A DNA stretch of 64,000 nt from Leptospira biflexa serovar Patoc strain 'Patoc 1 (Paris)' (lineage in GTDB: Bacteria > Spirochaetota > Leptospiria > Leptospirales > Leptospiraceae). Location of the stretch: NCBI RefSeq assembly GCF_000017685.1, contig NC_010602.1:2497501-2561500 (forward strand), given 5' to 3'. Shown one piece after another: positions 53,949 through 62,148 of this stretch. The position numbers were made by a program, and so were the translations under genes. Numbering within the stretch: the first letter of the stretch is position 1; the number at the start of each line of letters is the position of its first letter. Under the pieces are notes generated by a model, which did not search any database, was not told the origin of the DNA, and saw only the letters and a list, made by a program, of their open reading frames with translations.

Positions 53949-55102
53949 CCAACCAAACGATCGTATGCAGATTCTAACAAAGATAAATGAATTGTATAAA
54001 CTTCCTTTGGAAAACCAATTCCTTCTAACATTAGCAAGGTGAGTTTTCCGCCTAAGTGTTCTTGGAATTCTTTTAGAGCAAGTTCCAAATTCTCTTTTCC
54101 GTTTTTGAGAAGCACGGGATGGTTAAATTGAAACCCAAGATCTCTTAATAAATTTAAAATTCGATTCAACTCGGATTCTTGCAAAAAACCAGAAAGATAC
54201 GAATAAATGGAATCCAAAGCCATTCCGATTGCCACCGCTTCGCCATGACGGATGGAAAAATTTGCCAAGTATTCTAATTTATGAGCAAACCAATGTCCAA
54301 AATCAAGTGGGCGAGAAGAACCAAACTCGAAAGGATCTCCATTTTGAATGTGTTCCATATGAAGCCTTGCACATTCATAAACTAAATGTTCCATCGTAGT
54401 CAGGTCCCGATGGGTGAGTTCAGAAACATGAGATTCCATCCATTCAAAAAAAACTTTGTTTTTGATTAGAGAAACTTTCACTGCTTCTGCCATACCAGAA
54501 CGCCAATCCCTATCTTCTAAAGAGACTAAAAACGAAGAATCATTGAATACAGCGACAGGAGGTGCAAAGGTTCCAAGAAAATTTTTTTTTCCAAAATAAT
54601 TAATACTATTTTTAACACCAACACCAGAATCATTTTGAGAAAGTACAGTTGTTGGGATTCGAATCAAACGAATGCCTCGATGTGCAACAGCTGCCGCATA
54701 ACCAACCATATCTAAAATAGCACCACCACCGATCACCATAAGATAAGAATGCCGATCAATTCCATATTGGTTGATAGCTGACACAACTAATTCCCAACCA
54801 TTTGAATCATTTTTTGATGTTTCTCCACCTGGAAGAATAATGAGATCTTCAATCAATTGTACAGATTCTACATTTGATTGAAAATATTGAGGGATGGATT
54901 CTAAAATTTTGTTGTGAAAGTTGAATAACCCTTGGTCAATCACAACCAAAACCTTCTTTTTCATTTTGTCAGTTTTTTTAGATTGGAAAAATTCACTGAG
55001 TAGTATGTTTTCCAATGAAAATAATTCTTTGGTAAAAAAAACATCATACTCATAGGTAACTTGGAATTCAGACCGAATGTTTTTCGAACGATTCTCTTTC
55101 AT
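53939..55102 (-). CDS. eboD: EboD-like sugar-phosphate cyclase (3-dehydroquinate synthase family)
   Basis: This 387-residue NAD-dependent cyclase has GGGAILDMVG at 125-134 for NAD, PTTVLSQNDSGVGVKNSIN and the zinc ligands Glu206, His270/His274 region and His286 (RHGEAVAIGM). The loop GKKNFLGTFAPPVAVFND is closer to the 2-epi-5-epi-valiolone synthase type than to AroB. The cluster context makes EboD the right name and an aromatic-pathway role unlikely. It overlaps eboE and is five bases from eboC. Confidence 0.88.
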   Translation of the reverse strand: MKENRSKNIRSEFQVTYEYDVFFTKELFSLENILLSEFFQSKKTDKMKKKVLVVIDQGLFNFHNKILESIPQYFQSNVESVQLIEDLIILPGGETSKNDSNGWELVVSAINQYGIDRHSYLMVIGGGAILDMVGYAAAVAHRGIRLIRIPTTVLSQNDSGVGVKNSINYFGKKNFLGTFAPPVAVFNDSSFLVSLEDRDWRSGMAEAVKVSLIKNKVFFEWMESHVSELTHRDLTTMEHLVYECARLHMEHIQNGDPFEFGSSRPLDFGHWFAHKLEYLANFSIRHGEAVAIGMALDSIYSYLSGFLQESELNRILNLLRDLGFQFNHPVLLKNGKENLELALKEFQEHLGGKLTLLMLEGIGFPKEVYTIHLSLLESAYDRLVGWK

Positions 55103-55107
55103 CGTAT

Positions 55108-55971
55108 TTAGGTCACTGCAAAATATTTGGAGATGGAGAAAGAGATTGGTAACAAACTTAGAATGAGAAAGGCCAATGGCACCATCCCAAAGGCTGCTGC
55201 AAAACTAGCATTCAAAATAATGAGAGTGATTACACCCATTTTCACCGCGTTACCAATTCGTTTGGGACTTGGATTTTGGAACGCTTGCCAAAGTGGAGGG
55301 AAAAGGAAAATGGAATGTAATAGGATAAAAGGAATTGTTATCGCTACATTATGATTATGGTAAGACAAAAAAGTTTGTGAGAATAAAACTAGGGCATATA
55401 AAAAGAAAGCATAGAGAAACTTACTTTTTCCACCTCCGCTTACTTCGTTTTGGCTAATGAGGGTGATCGCTGCTATGTATACGAACGGTAAAATGGCAAG
55501 ACTCATTCCGAACGAGGGGATAGTTTTGATCAAAGTCATACCTAAGATTAAGTTAAACCCACGGCATAATCCCATTACCAATGGTCCAAAAATGATACTA
55601 TGTTTTGCGAATCGATTATAGAGTAAGATTAAAAATACAATACAGATGGATATAACCAAACTAATTTCACTGTATAAACAGGAAAAAAATACACCTAAAA
55701 CAAGTAAGGCGGTTCCTAATAAGAATGCGTGTAAAGATGAGACTTTACCTGAAGGAATGGGCCTTTCTGGTCTTTCTTTGGAATCTAATTCTTCATCAAA
55801 AAAATCATTGAGTACAACCCCTCCCCCATACAAACAAACACTCGCAAGAAGCAGAAACATAGCTTCCTTTTCCCAAGGGAAAGAAACGATGGCCATACCT
55901 GCCAAACTATCGGCGATCGCTGTAACGAGGTTAGCTGGTCTTAGTAAAATGAGATATTGTTTGAAATTCAT
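55108..55971 (-). CDS. eboC: EboC-like UbiA-family prenyltransferase
   Basis: This polytopic membrane prenyltransferase of 287 residues has about eight or nine helices. The first aspartate-rich motif is NDFFDEELD followed by RPERPIPSG, which binds the prenyl diphosphate through Mg2+. The second aspartate motif of UbiA is not obvious; the matching loop reads ALPFVYIAAITLISQNE. In the ebo cluster this is EboC. It directly abuts eboB (no gap) and precedes eboD by five bases. Confidence 0.88.
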   Translation of the reverse strand: MNFKQYLILLRPANLVTAIADSLAGMAIVSFPWEKEAMFLLLASVCLYGGGVVLNDFFDEELDSKERPERPIPSGKVSSLHAFLLGTALLVLGVFFSCLYSEISLVISICIVFLILLYNRFAKHSIIFGPLVMGLCRGFNLILGMTLIKTIPSFGMSLAILPFVYIAAITLISQNEVSGGGKSKFLYAFFLYALVLFSQTFLSYHNHNVAITIPFILLHSIFLFPPLWQAFQNPSPKRIGNAVKMGVITLIILNASFAAAFGMVPLAFLILSLLPISFSISKYFAVT

Positions 55972-57000
55972 TTAGTCGATAAAAAGAGAATTTTGATTCC
56001 GCTTTGGTTGTTGCCCTCCGCGTAAAACAGAATTCCCATGAAATTTGTCACTTGGATCGGAAGACAGTCCATTTTCAAAATCAGAAACATGGATTTGTCC
56101 ACTTTTGGCAAATGCTTCAATTGCATTCTCGTATGTTACCTTACGGATCACATCATGAGAGATCCCTCTTGACACCATGAGCGCTGCCGTTTTTGGTATG
56201 GCCAATGGATCAGAGATCCCCCAGTCAGCACTCGAATTGATCATAATCTTTTCGGCCCCATATTCTTCCACTATGGATACCATTCTTTTGTTTCCCATCT
56301 TCGTAAAAGGGTAAATTGTAAACGCAGCATAAAAACCTTGATCTAACACTGATTTCACGGTTTCTTCGTTATTATGATCGACAACGACGAAAGAAGGGTC
56401 AAGCCCATGTTCTAATGCAATCGACATGCTCCTTTCCGTTCCTCTCTTTTTATCACGGTGAGGAGTGTGAATTTGAACAGGCAATTTTGCTTCTTTTGCA
56501 AGCTCAAGCTGCAAACGATAGTATTTCTCTTCTAATTCAGTTTGATCATCAAATCCAATTTCACCGATCCCAACAACTCCCTCTTTATAGATATAAAGTG
56601 GTAAAATTTCCATCACTTCATCAGCCAAACGTTCATTATTCGCTTCTCTTGAATTTAAGCCAATAGTACAATAATGTTTGATTCCAAACTGAGAGGAGCG
56701 GAATCGTTCCCATCCAACAAGACTGCTGTAATAATCCTTAAAAGTGGATAGACCTGTGCGAGGTTGCCCTACCCAAAAAGCTGGTTCGATCACAGCAACA
56801 ATGCCAGCTTGTGCCATATTTTGATAATCATCAGTCGTGCGGGAAACCATATGGATATGAGGATCAAAAAACCGAAACCCTCGGATTTTTTCTTGGAATT
56901 CATCCCATTTTAATTCCACATGAGTTGGAATTTCATTGGAATCATTTTGGTTTTCAAAGTGGGAAGGATGATTCGATGTTTGGTGATTGTTTTCGCACAT
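55972..57000 (-). CDS. eboB: EboB-like TatD-family metal hydrolase
   Basis: This 342-residue amidohydrolase-fold protein has the metal ligands FDPHIHM (H-x-H), Glu in GIGEIGFDD, His in QIHTPHR, His in VVDHNN and Asp in NSSADWG, all in TatD order. The N-terminal 35 residues are His/Asn-rich and probably disordered, and the C-terminal 40 residues are a non-conserved extension. It is six bases downstream of eboA. EboB is the name in the cyanobacterial cluster. Confidence 0.88.
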   Translation of the reverse strand: MCENNHQTSNHPSHFENQNDSNEIPTHVELKWDEFQEKIRGFRFFDPHIHMVSRTTDDYQNMAQAGIVAVIEPAFWVGQPRTGLSTFKDYYSSLVGWERFRSSQFGIKHYCTIGLNSREANNERLADEVMEILPLYIYKEGVVGIGEIGFDDQTELEEKYYRLQLELAKEAKLPVQIHTPHRDKKRGTERSMSIALEHGLDPSFVVVDHNNEETVKSVLDQGFYAAFTIYPFTKMGNKRMVSIVEEYGAEKIMINSSADWGISDPLAIPKTAALMVSRGISHDVIRKVTYENAIEAFAKSGQIHVSDFENGLSSDPSDKFHGNSVLRGGQQPKRNQNSLFID

Positions 57001-57005
57001 AAAAA

Positions 57006-57923
57006 TTACTTAAAAACGATACTTAGTTTAGACCAATCCCATTTTCTTTTTTGAATTTCTTCTTTGTATTTTGGATATTTTATGAACAAAGATTGAAAAC
57101 TGTTCCAATTTGATTCGGAACAAATCAAAGAAGCCGCAATTTGATCTTCCTCTTTTTCGGATAAAAAAAGTCTTTCGATCAAACTGATTTCTGATTCTGA
57201 AACATACAGAGATACCAATTGCCATACATTGGCAGGAACGTCTCTTCCTGCAGCCCATCTTTCTTTGACAAAATCGATGGTACTGAAAGCTAAATTTAGA
57301 TTTTTTCTTTCTATTAAACCGTAAATCAATTCGATTGGTTTGGCGTTAAAAATCGTTTTTAAAACCAATTGGTTCCAAGCTAACTCAGAAAAATATTGGA
57401 AAGGAAATGGGTTTTGAATCGCGATCGCATCAAAAACAAACCCCATATTGGAACGAACTGCGTCGGTTGCCTTCGGTAACCAAACTTCAGGAAAGGGAAG
57501 CAATGGTAGGGCAGAAAATAAAGCAACCAACTCATTTAATTCCGCAGTGTCAAACAAAGTTTCAATCGTTTGGATGCATTGGTCTTTGGGAAAATCGGAA
57601 ACAAAAGTTAGTAACCAAACACGACTTAAACGAACTAAATTCCAATGTTCCACTTGGAAACCAGGAATCTCCGGAATCAAATTTTGTGAGGTTTTTTGGA
57701 TTGTGGTTTTTTGGATAAACCTAGGTGTTTTGACAAAGGATGTCATGAGGGCCAAGGAATCCGTTTTCGGTATGGAATCCAACCATTGGATTTCTTCCTG
57801 TGTTGTATGGTCTTGCAATACCTGATAAAGAATGGAAGAATACGAAGGAAACATAGAGGCGACAATTGAAATCATTTTTCTGATCAAAGTCCAAGTAAAC
57901 CAATTAATCGCCCGATTTTTCAA
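57006..57923 (-). CDS. eboA: EboA-like protein, first gene of the ebo cluster
   Basis: This 305-residue helical protein matches EboA by its block FSELAWNQLVLKTIFNAKPI, the GLIERKNLNLAFS segment and the ERWAAGR motif before W-x-L-V. No enzymatic domain is known. The start is uncertain: TTG 57923 or ATG 57875, neither with a strong ribosome binding site. Downstream genes follow at 0-6 base gaps or with overlaps, giving a single transcript. The promoter lies in 57924-58113, shared divergently with the porin gene. Confidence 0.85.
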   Translation of the reverse strand: MKNRAINWFTWTLIRKMISIVASMFPSYSSILYQVLQDHTTQEEIQWLDSIPKTDSLALMTSFVKTPRFIQKTTIQKTSQNLIPEIPGFQVEHWNLVRLSRVWLLTFVSDFPKDQCIQTIETLFDTAELNELVALFSALPLLPFPEVWLPKATDAVRSNMGFVFDAIAIQNPFPFQYFSELAWNQLVLKTIFNAKPIELIYGLIERKNLNLAFSTIDFVKERWAAGRDVPANVWQLVSLYVSESEISLIERLFLSEKEEDQIAASLICSESNWNSFQSLFIKYPKYKEEIQKRKWDWSKLSIVFK

Positions 57924-58113
57924 TCTAGCTTTTACCAGCTATCCATCAGGACAAAAAAGTATGTCTCTTACAAAACCGAAAAAATAGTATCCAAACCGTA
58001 ACATAAACTGTACAAAATCCATCCATTCATTTAGGTATCCTACGCATTTGGAAATTTATGGGTAGGAAAGAGAAATGGACCTAAGTCCACTGGCAAAACG
58101 AAGGGAGTATCCA

Positions 58114-59955
58114 ATGCACAAACAGTTTCACTATCTAATTCTCGGACTCTTTATTTGTGTGACCTTAAGTTTTGGAACAGGGGAAATCGGAGCACAGTTC
58201 ATCACACCTGTCAAAAAAGAAGCTCCTGAGCCACCACCGGCAGCTCCTCCTACGCCACCACAAGAACCGACCAAAGAACAAACGAAAGAAACTCCTCCCG
58301 TGGAAGAGCAAACTGATTATGTAAGTCCCATGAAGGGAAATTTGCCAGGAGAGTACTTTAAAAATTTTCAAATCACGAACAAACAAAAAAAAGCAATCCA
58401 GGAAAACAAAAACCTTTGGTTTGCAGACCGGTTCCGAGTGGGGTTTGGGTTAAGGCCAAAAGTTGATTCATTGTACAATACTGACTTCGATCGTTCCACG
58501 TCTGATAACAGAAATACTGTGAGTAACCAAACGCAGTTTTATTTAGTGGGTGATGTTTCACCTAACATTACTTTTAAAATGACATTTCAAGATGTAAGAT
58601 TATGGGGCGGCGAAATTGTCACTGGTTCTTCTGACCAAAAACTTGGAGTGATCTCCAATGTTGGAACCACGATCGATACAACACGGCAACGAGAATTTGC
58701 GATGAACAATTATACTGGATTTAGAGAAGCATTTTTGGATCTAAAAACTACAAACCAAATGTTTCGAGTCCGAACAGGTCGTCAAATATTAGACTTTGGT
58801 GATGGAAGGATTCTAGGAGCACGTAACGATAGTTTAAATGGAAATTCGTTTGATGCCGTCAGGACAACACTAACTGTACAAAAACAGAGTTTGGATATCT
58901 TCGGTGCCATTGTCAGTTCTGAAAACAATGCCAATAGTATGGTTTCCAATAATTCAACAAGACTAGGTGGTCCGGGTAATGCTTCCTATTATGGAGTCCA
59001 TTACGGAATCAAACCATGGGAATGGTTGGGTATTGAGGTATATAATTTCACTCTCTACAAACAAAAATTAAAAGCAACGAACACAACTCCGTATGGATCA
59101 GATATTTATTATCGAGACCCTGACCAGTTGAATACAACTGGATTTCGATTGACCAATCGTACGAAAGGGAATGCATTACCAAAAGAAACAGGGATTGATT
59201 GGATGGTAGAGGCCGCTTGGCAAACAGGATTTACTGGAGAAAGAGTATCTCCAGACTGGATCAATCAAAACGGGGCACTTAAAACCAATCGAGTCACGGG
59301 AGAACCACCTCCGCATTCGGATCCTGTTCGATACAAAGCAAATATCGTAGCAGCTCAGTTAGGTTACACTCCTGTCAAAGAGTTTAGGATCGGAATCCAA
59401 TATGTCCAAGCATCAGGAGATCCCAATCGAAATGATAGCAGTGCTGCAACTTACAATCCATTATTTGCAACACGTAGGATGGCCGGAGGAGCCATTCCTT
59501 TTGCTGGGAACGGAAACTCTGGGTTGGTTTTTTGGCAAAATATCAAAGATTACTCAGTTCATATCAAATTTGAATCATCAAAATGGGGAACATTCATCAT
59601 TAACCCTCACTGGTATTACAAAACGAAGTTACAAGACGGTTATTACGAAAATAATAACTATGTTGCGGGGAGTAAGGCTACAGGTGAAACAGCATCAACA
59701 GAAGATTTTTATAATACAGAAGCATACAATCCGAATCGTCCGAAATTAGGAAAACATGTTGCAACGGAAGTCAATTTGATTTATATCATCACTCCTTTTG
59801 AAAATGTTTCCTTTTGGTTTGGAGCTAGTTCGCTTTATGCAGGTGATGCCATTCGCAACCAAAAGAACAATCCTTATGAAACAGATCCATACAGAAGGTA
59901 TGATTTCAAACCGAATGCGAGTTTTTTCACATTCCAATCGGTCTTCGCCATCTAA
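58114..59955 (+). CDS. Outer-membrane porin, alginate-export-like family
   Basis: This outer membrane beta-barrel protein of about 613 residues has a signal peptide (MHKQFHYLILGLF... to IGAQF), then a proline/glutamate-rich stretch (PEPPPAAPPTPP and following) of about 40 residues, then a barrel with alternating strands and aromatic girdles (NYTGFREAFLDLKT, FRVRTGRQILDFGDGR), ending in a C-terminal Phe-rich strand (FFTFQSVFAI). It resembles the alginate_exp family. ATG 58114 has AGGGAG six bases upstream; an in-frame ATG at 58075 also has AGGAAAGAG. It is divergent from the ebo cluster; a functional link is possible but unproven. Confidence 0.82.
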   Translation: MHKQFHYLILGLFICVTLSFGTGEIGAQFITPVKKEAPEPPPAAPPTPPQEPTKEQTKETPPVEEQTDYVSPMKGNLPGEYFKNFQITNKQKKAIQENKNLWFADRFRVGFGLRPKVDSLYNTDFDRSTSDNRNTVSNQTQFYLVGDVSPNITFKMTFQDVRLWGGEIVTGSSDQKLGVISNVGTTIDTTRQREFAMNNYTGFREAFLDLKTTNQMFRVRTGRQILDFGDGRILGARNDSLNGNSFDAVRTTLTVQKQSLDIFGAIVSSENNANSMVSNNSTRLGGPGNASYYGVHYGIKPWEWLGIEVYNFTLYKQKLKATNTTPYGSDIYYRDPDQLNTTGFRLTNRTKGNALPKETGIDWMVEAAWQTGFTGERVSPDWINQNGALKTNRVTGEPPPHSDPVRYKANIVAAQLGYTPVKEFRIGIQYVQASGDPNRNDSSAATYNPLFATRRMAGGAIPFAGNGNSGLVFWQNIKDYSVHIKFESSKWGTFIINPHWYYKTKLQDGYYENNNYVAGSKATGETASTEDFYNTEAYNPNRPKLGKHVATEVNLIYIITPFENVSFWFGASSLYAGDAIRNQKNNPYETDPYRRYDFKPNASFFTFQSVFAI

Positions 59956-59962
59956 ATTTTCT

Positions 59963-60625
59963 TCATTTTTTGGATTGGAACTTGAGTCCATCTAGGATTA
60001 AATCCAATCCAAAATCAAAGTTTTGTTTTCCGTTGTACTTACCCATAGCCACTTCCTTGGTTAGGTTATAAAAATAAATTAGATCATTTTTGGGAATCAT
60101 AGGCAAATATTCACTCGCTTTAGATTTATACTCATTAGGTTTAAATGGAAAATTTAACTCTTGCAAGGTGAATCCATAAATATGACTATCAATGGCGTTG
60201 ATGATTTGGTCTGCTTGTTTATATGTAAAACCGGCGTTTACCAAACAACCAATGGAATCATTAAAATACCGAAGCATACTTTCACCAATATTCACCCTAG
60301 AGACAAGTAATATGGTGAGCCAAGGGTGGCTCAAAAGAACTTCTCTTACCGATCTTGCCCTCCTTTTCATTTCCTTTTTCCACTGACCTTTTACTTTTGG
60401 TAAACTAAAAAGTATTACACACGATTCTACCATACCATCGATTAGTTCATCTTTGTTTTGGATATGATTGTACAATGACATGGCTTCCACACCTAACAAT
60501 TGCGCCAAATTTCGCATAGAAAGAGAATCGATTCCATTTTTGTCTGCAAATGAAATGGCAGTTTGGACCAAAACATCCTTCGAAAGTTGTTTTTTCAATT
60601 TCTGATTCTTTTTTTTAATCACCAA
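59963..60625 (-). CDS. TetR family regulator, TetR-like C-terminal domain
   Basis: This 220-residue repressor has an N-terminal HTH (about 15-60; SLSMRNLAQLLGVEAMSLYN) and an all-helical C-terminal ligand domain resembling that of the tetracycline repressor. A lysine-rich first dozen residues is unusual. It is divergent from the oxidoreductase gene, with a 15-base palindrome between them, and convergent with the porin gene. Confidence 0.9.
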   Translation of the reverse strand: MVIKKKNQKLKKQLSKDVLVQTAISFADKNGIDSLSMRNLAQLLGVEAMSLYNHIQNKDELIDGMVESCVILFSLPKVKGQWKKEMKRRARSVREVLLSHPWLTILLVSRVNIGESMLRYFNDSIGCLVNAGFTYKQADQIINAIDSHIYGFTLQELNFPFKPNEYKSKASEYLPMIPKNDLIYFYNLTKEVAMGKYNGKQNFDFGLDLILDGLKFQSKK

Positions 60626-60736
60626 ATTTCTGAATTGCTCCTAAAAGTTTGTCAGCATATCTCATTTATCTATCATAAAATTCACTACTGATCGAGACAA
60701 AATTTTCATTTTTAAGGAAATATATTTCATTGACAT

Positions 60737-60751
60737 ACTTACACTGTAAGT
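60737..60751. promoter_or_regulatory. Perfect 15-base palindrome, likely TetR operator
   Basis: ACTTACA-C-TGTAAGT is a perfect 7-1-7 inverted repeat in the divergent TetR/oxidoreductase intergenic region. It sits directly after a TTGACA hexamer (60730-60735) that is the best -35 candidate for the oxidoreductase, so a bound repressor would block it. Confidence 0.65.
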
Positions 60752-60777
60752 CATTTTCGAAATCTGGAGTTTACCCT

Positions 60778-61734
60778 TTGAAAGTTATCACTTATCGTAA
60801 TTATGGCCCACCTGAAGTATTAAAATTAGAAAATTGGGAGATTCCGAATCCAAAAGAGGATCAAATTCGAGTTCGTATTGTCAATACGGCTGTGAATTCT
60901 GGAGATTGGAGGATGCGTAAACCTGATCCGAAAGTAGTTCGTTTATTCTTCGGATTATTCAAACCAAGATCTGTCATTTTAGGGATAAGTTTTGCCGGAA
61001 TTGTGGATGCAGTGGGGAAAAATGTAAAATCCTTTCAGATTGGTGACAAGGTTCTTGGTTCCACTGGAATGAAGATGGGAGCATATGCTGAATATACCTG
61101 TGTATCTGAAAACGCGGTTGTCTCAAAACTACCAGAAAAAATGTCTTTTCCAGAAGGAGCCGCCATATCATTCGGTGGCCTCACTGCAGTAGATTTTATA
61201 CAAAGATGTAAAATCCAAACAAACCAAACCATTGTCATTTACGGAGCTTCCAGTTCCGTCGGAACATCGGCCATCCAATTGGCAAAACATTTTGGTGCTC
61301 ACGTAACTGCCGTTTGTAGCCAAGGGAATTTTGAGTTGGTAACATCACTCGGAGCAGACAAAACAATGGATTATTCAAATTTTTTTGCTTCAAATGAACA
61401 ATATGATGTCGTTTTTGAATGTGTCGGAAAAACAGAAATTGAAACAGATTTGAAATACCTAAAAAAAGGTGGGCATTTAGTGTTAGTTGGTGCTTCGTTT
61501 CGGCAAATGTGGGATTCGATTTGGATTTCTCTATTCCAACGAATTCAAATTCACATTGGTCCCATCAAAGAAACATTAGAAAATTTAAACTTTTTACTCA
61601 CTTTGGCAAATCTCGGCAAATACAAAGTGGCCATTGATAGAAGTTATCCATTAGAAGAAATGGTAGAAGCACACAGGTATGTTGAAGCAGGTCATAAAAA
61701 GGGAAATGTTGTGATTGATGTTAGCAAGGTTTAA
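60778..61734 (+). CDS. Zinc-less MDR-type NAD(P)H-dependent oxidoreductase
   Basis: This 318-residue medium-chain dehydrogenase/quinone-reductase-like enzyme has the GroES-like N-half (NYGPPEVLKLENWEIPNPKE; NSGDWRMR) and Rossmann domain (IVIYGASSSVGTSAIQLAK). Catalytic zinc cysteines are not evident, as in quinone oxidoreductases. The start is TTG 60778, with GGAG eight bases upstream; the longer frame from TTG 60730 begins inside the promoter palindrome and is rejected. It is probably repressed by the divergent TetR protein. Confidence 0.88.
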   Translation: MKVITYRNYGPPEVLKLENWEIPNPKEDQIRVRIVNTAVNSGDWRMRKPDPKVVRLFFGLFKPRSVILGISFAGIVDAVGKNVKSFQIGDKVLGSTGMKMGAYAEYTCVSENAVVSKLPEKMSFPEGAAISFGGLTAVDFIQRCKIQTNQTIVIYGASSSVGTSAIQLAKHFGAHVTAVCSQGNFELVTSLGADKTMDYSNFFASNEQYDVVFECVGKTEIETDLKYLKKGGHLVLVGASFRQMWDSIWISLFQRIQIHIGPIKETLENLNFLLTLANLGKYKVAIDRSYPLEEMVEAHRYVEAGHKKGNVVIDVSKV

Positions 61735-61744
61735 TACGTATGGA

Positions 61745-61778
61745 GAAAGCCCACCTAATCTACATTAGACAGGCTTTC
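61745..61778. terminator. Bidirectional terminator-like hairpin between convergent genes
   Basis: GAAAGCC (61745-61751) pairs with GGCTTTC (61772-61778), and CTAAT (61755-61759) with ATTAG (61764-61768), separated by a symmetric 3x3 internal loop. No T-tract follows, so it is a hairpin between convergent genes with only possible terminator activity. Confidence 0.5.
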
Positions 61779-61785
61779 GGATACA

Positions 61786-62073
61786 TTAGTTGAATTTGAA
61801 TGTTGGTGAGTTGTTTTGTTTTTTAGTGCCCAAGATGGTTAGGTCTTCATAACTTCGTTCGACTTTACATACTTTCACATTCGCGGCTGTGGAACATGAA
61901 GAAGTTCCTGATATTTTACACCCTTTTTCCTCACAGGCCTTTCGGTCTTTACCTCGGCATTGTTGGCATCCGTTTGTACTCCCGCTCCCACACAAAAAAC
62001 AATCTTCCGCAAACAATGCTGTTGATGAAAATAAAACCATCAAAGCAAAACTAAACGTGACCAATGTTCTCAT
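61786..62073 (-). CDS. Small exported cysteine-rich protein
   Basis: This 95-residue protein begins with a signal peptide (MRTLVTFSFALMVLFSSTALFAED) and continues with eight cysteines in about 50 residues (CFLC, NGC, QQC, KAC, KGC, SSC, KVC), probably forming disulfides or binding metal. No family is recognised. The start ATG 62073 has GGAG five bases upstream; the longer frame from 62109 would hide the signal peptide. It follows the convergent oxidoreductase gene. Confidence 0.72.
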   Translation of the reverse strand: MRTLVTFSFALMVLFSSTALFAEDCFLCGSGSTNGCQQCRGKDRKACEEKGCKISGTSSCSTAANVKVCKVERSYEDLTILGTKKQNNSPTFKFN

Positions 62074-62148
62074 ATATTCTCCTACTTGCGAACCTCGAAA
62101 GGCCGACAAGAGACAAAATCATAAGGTAGGTAAATTTTTTGACAAACA

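Noticed and set aside
53939..55102. Annotation as aroB (shikimate pathway 3-dehydroquinate synthase)
   Set aside because: The active-site loop sequence and the surrounding ebo genes fit EboD better; an AroB role would not explain the cluster.
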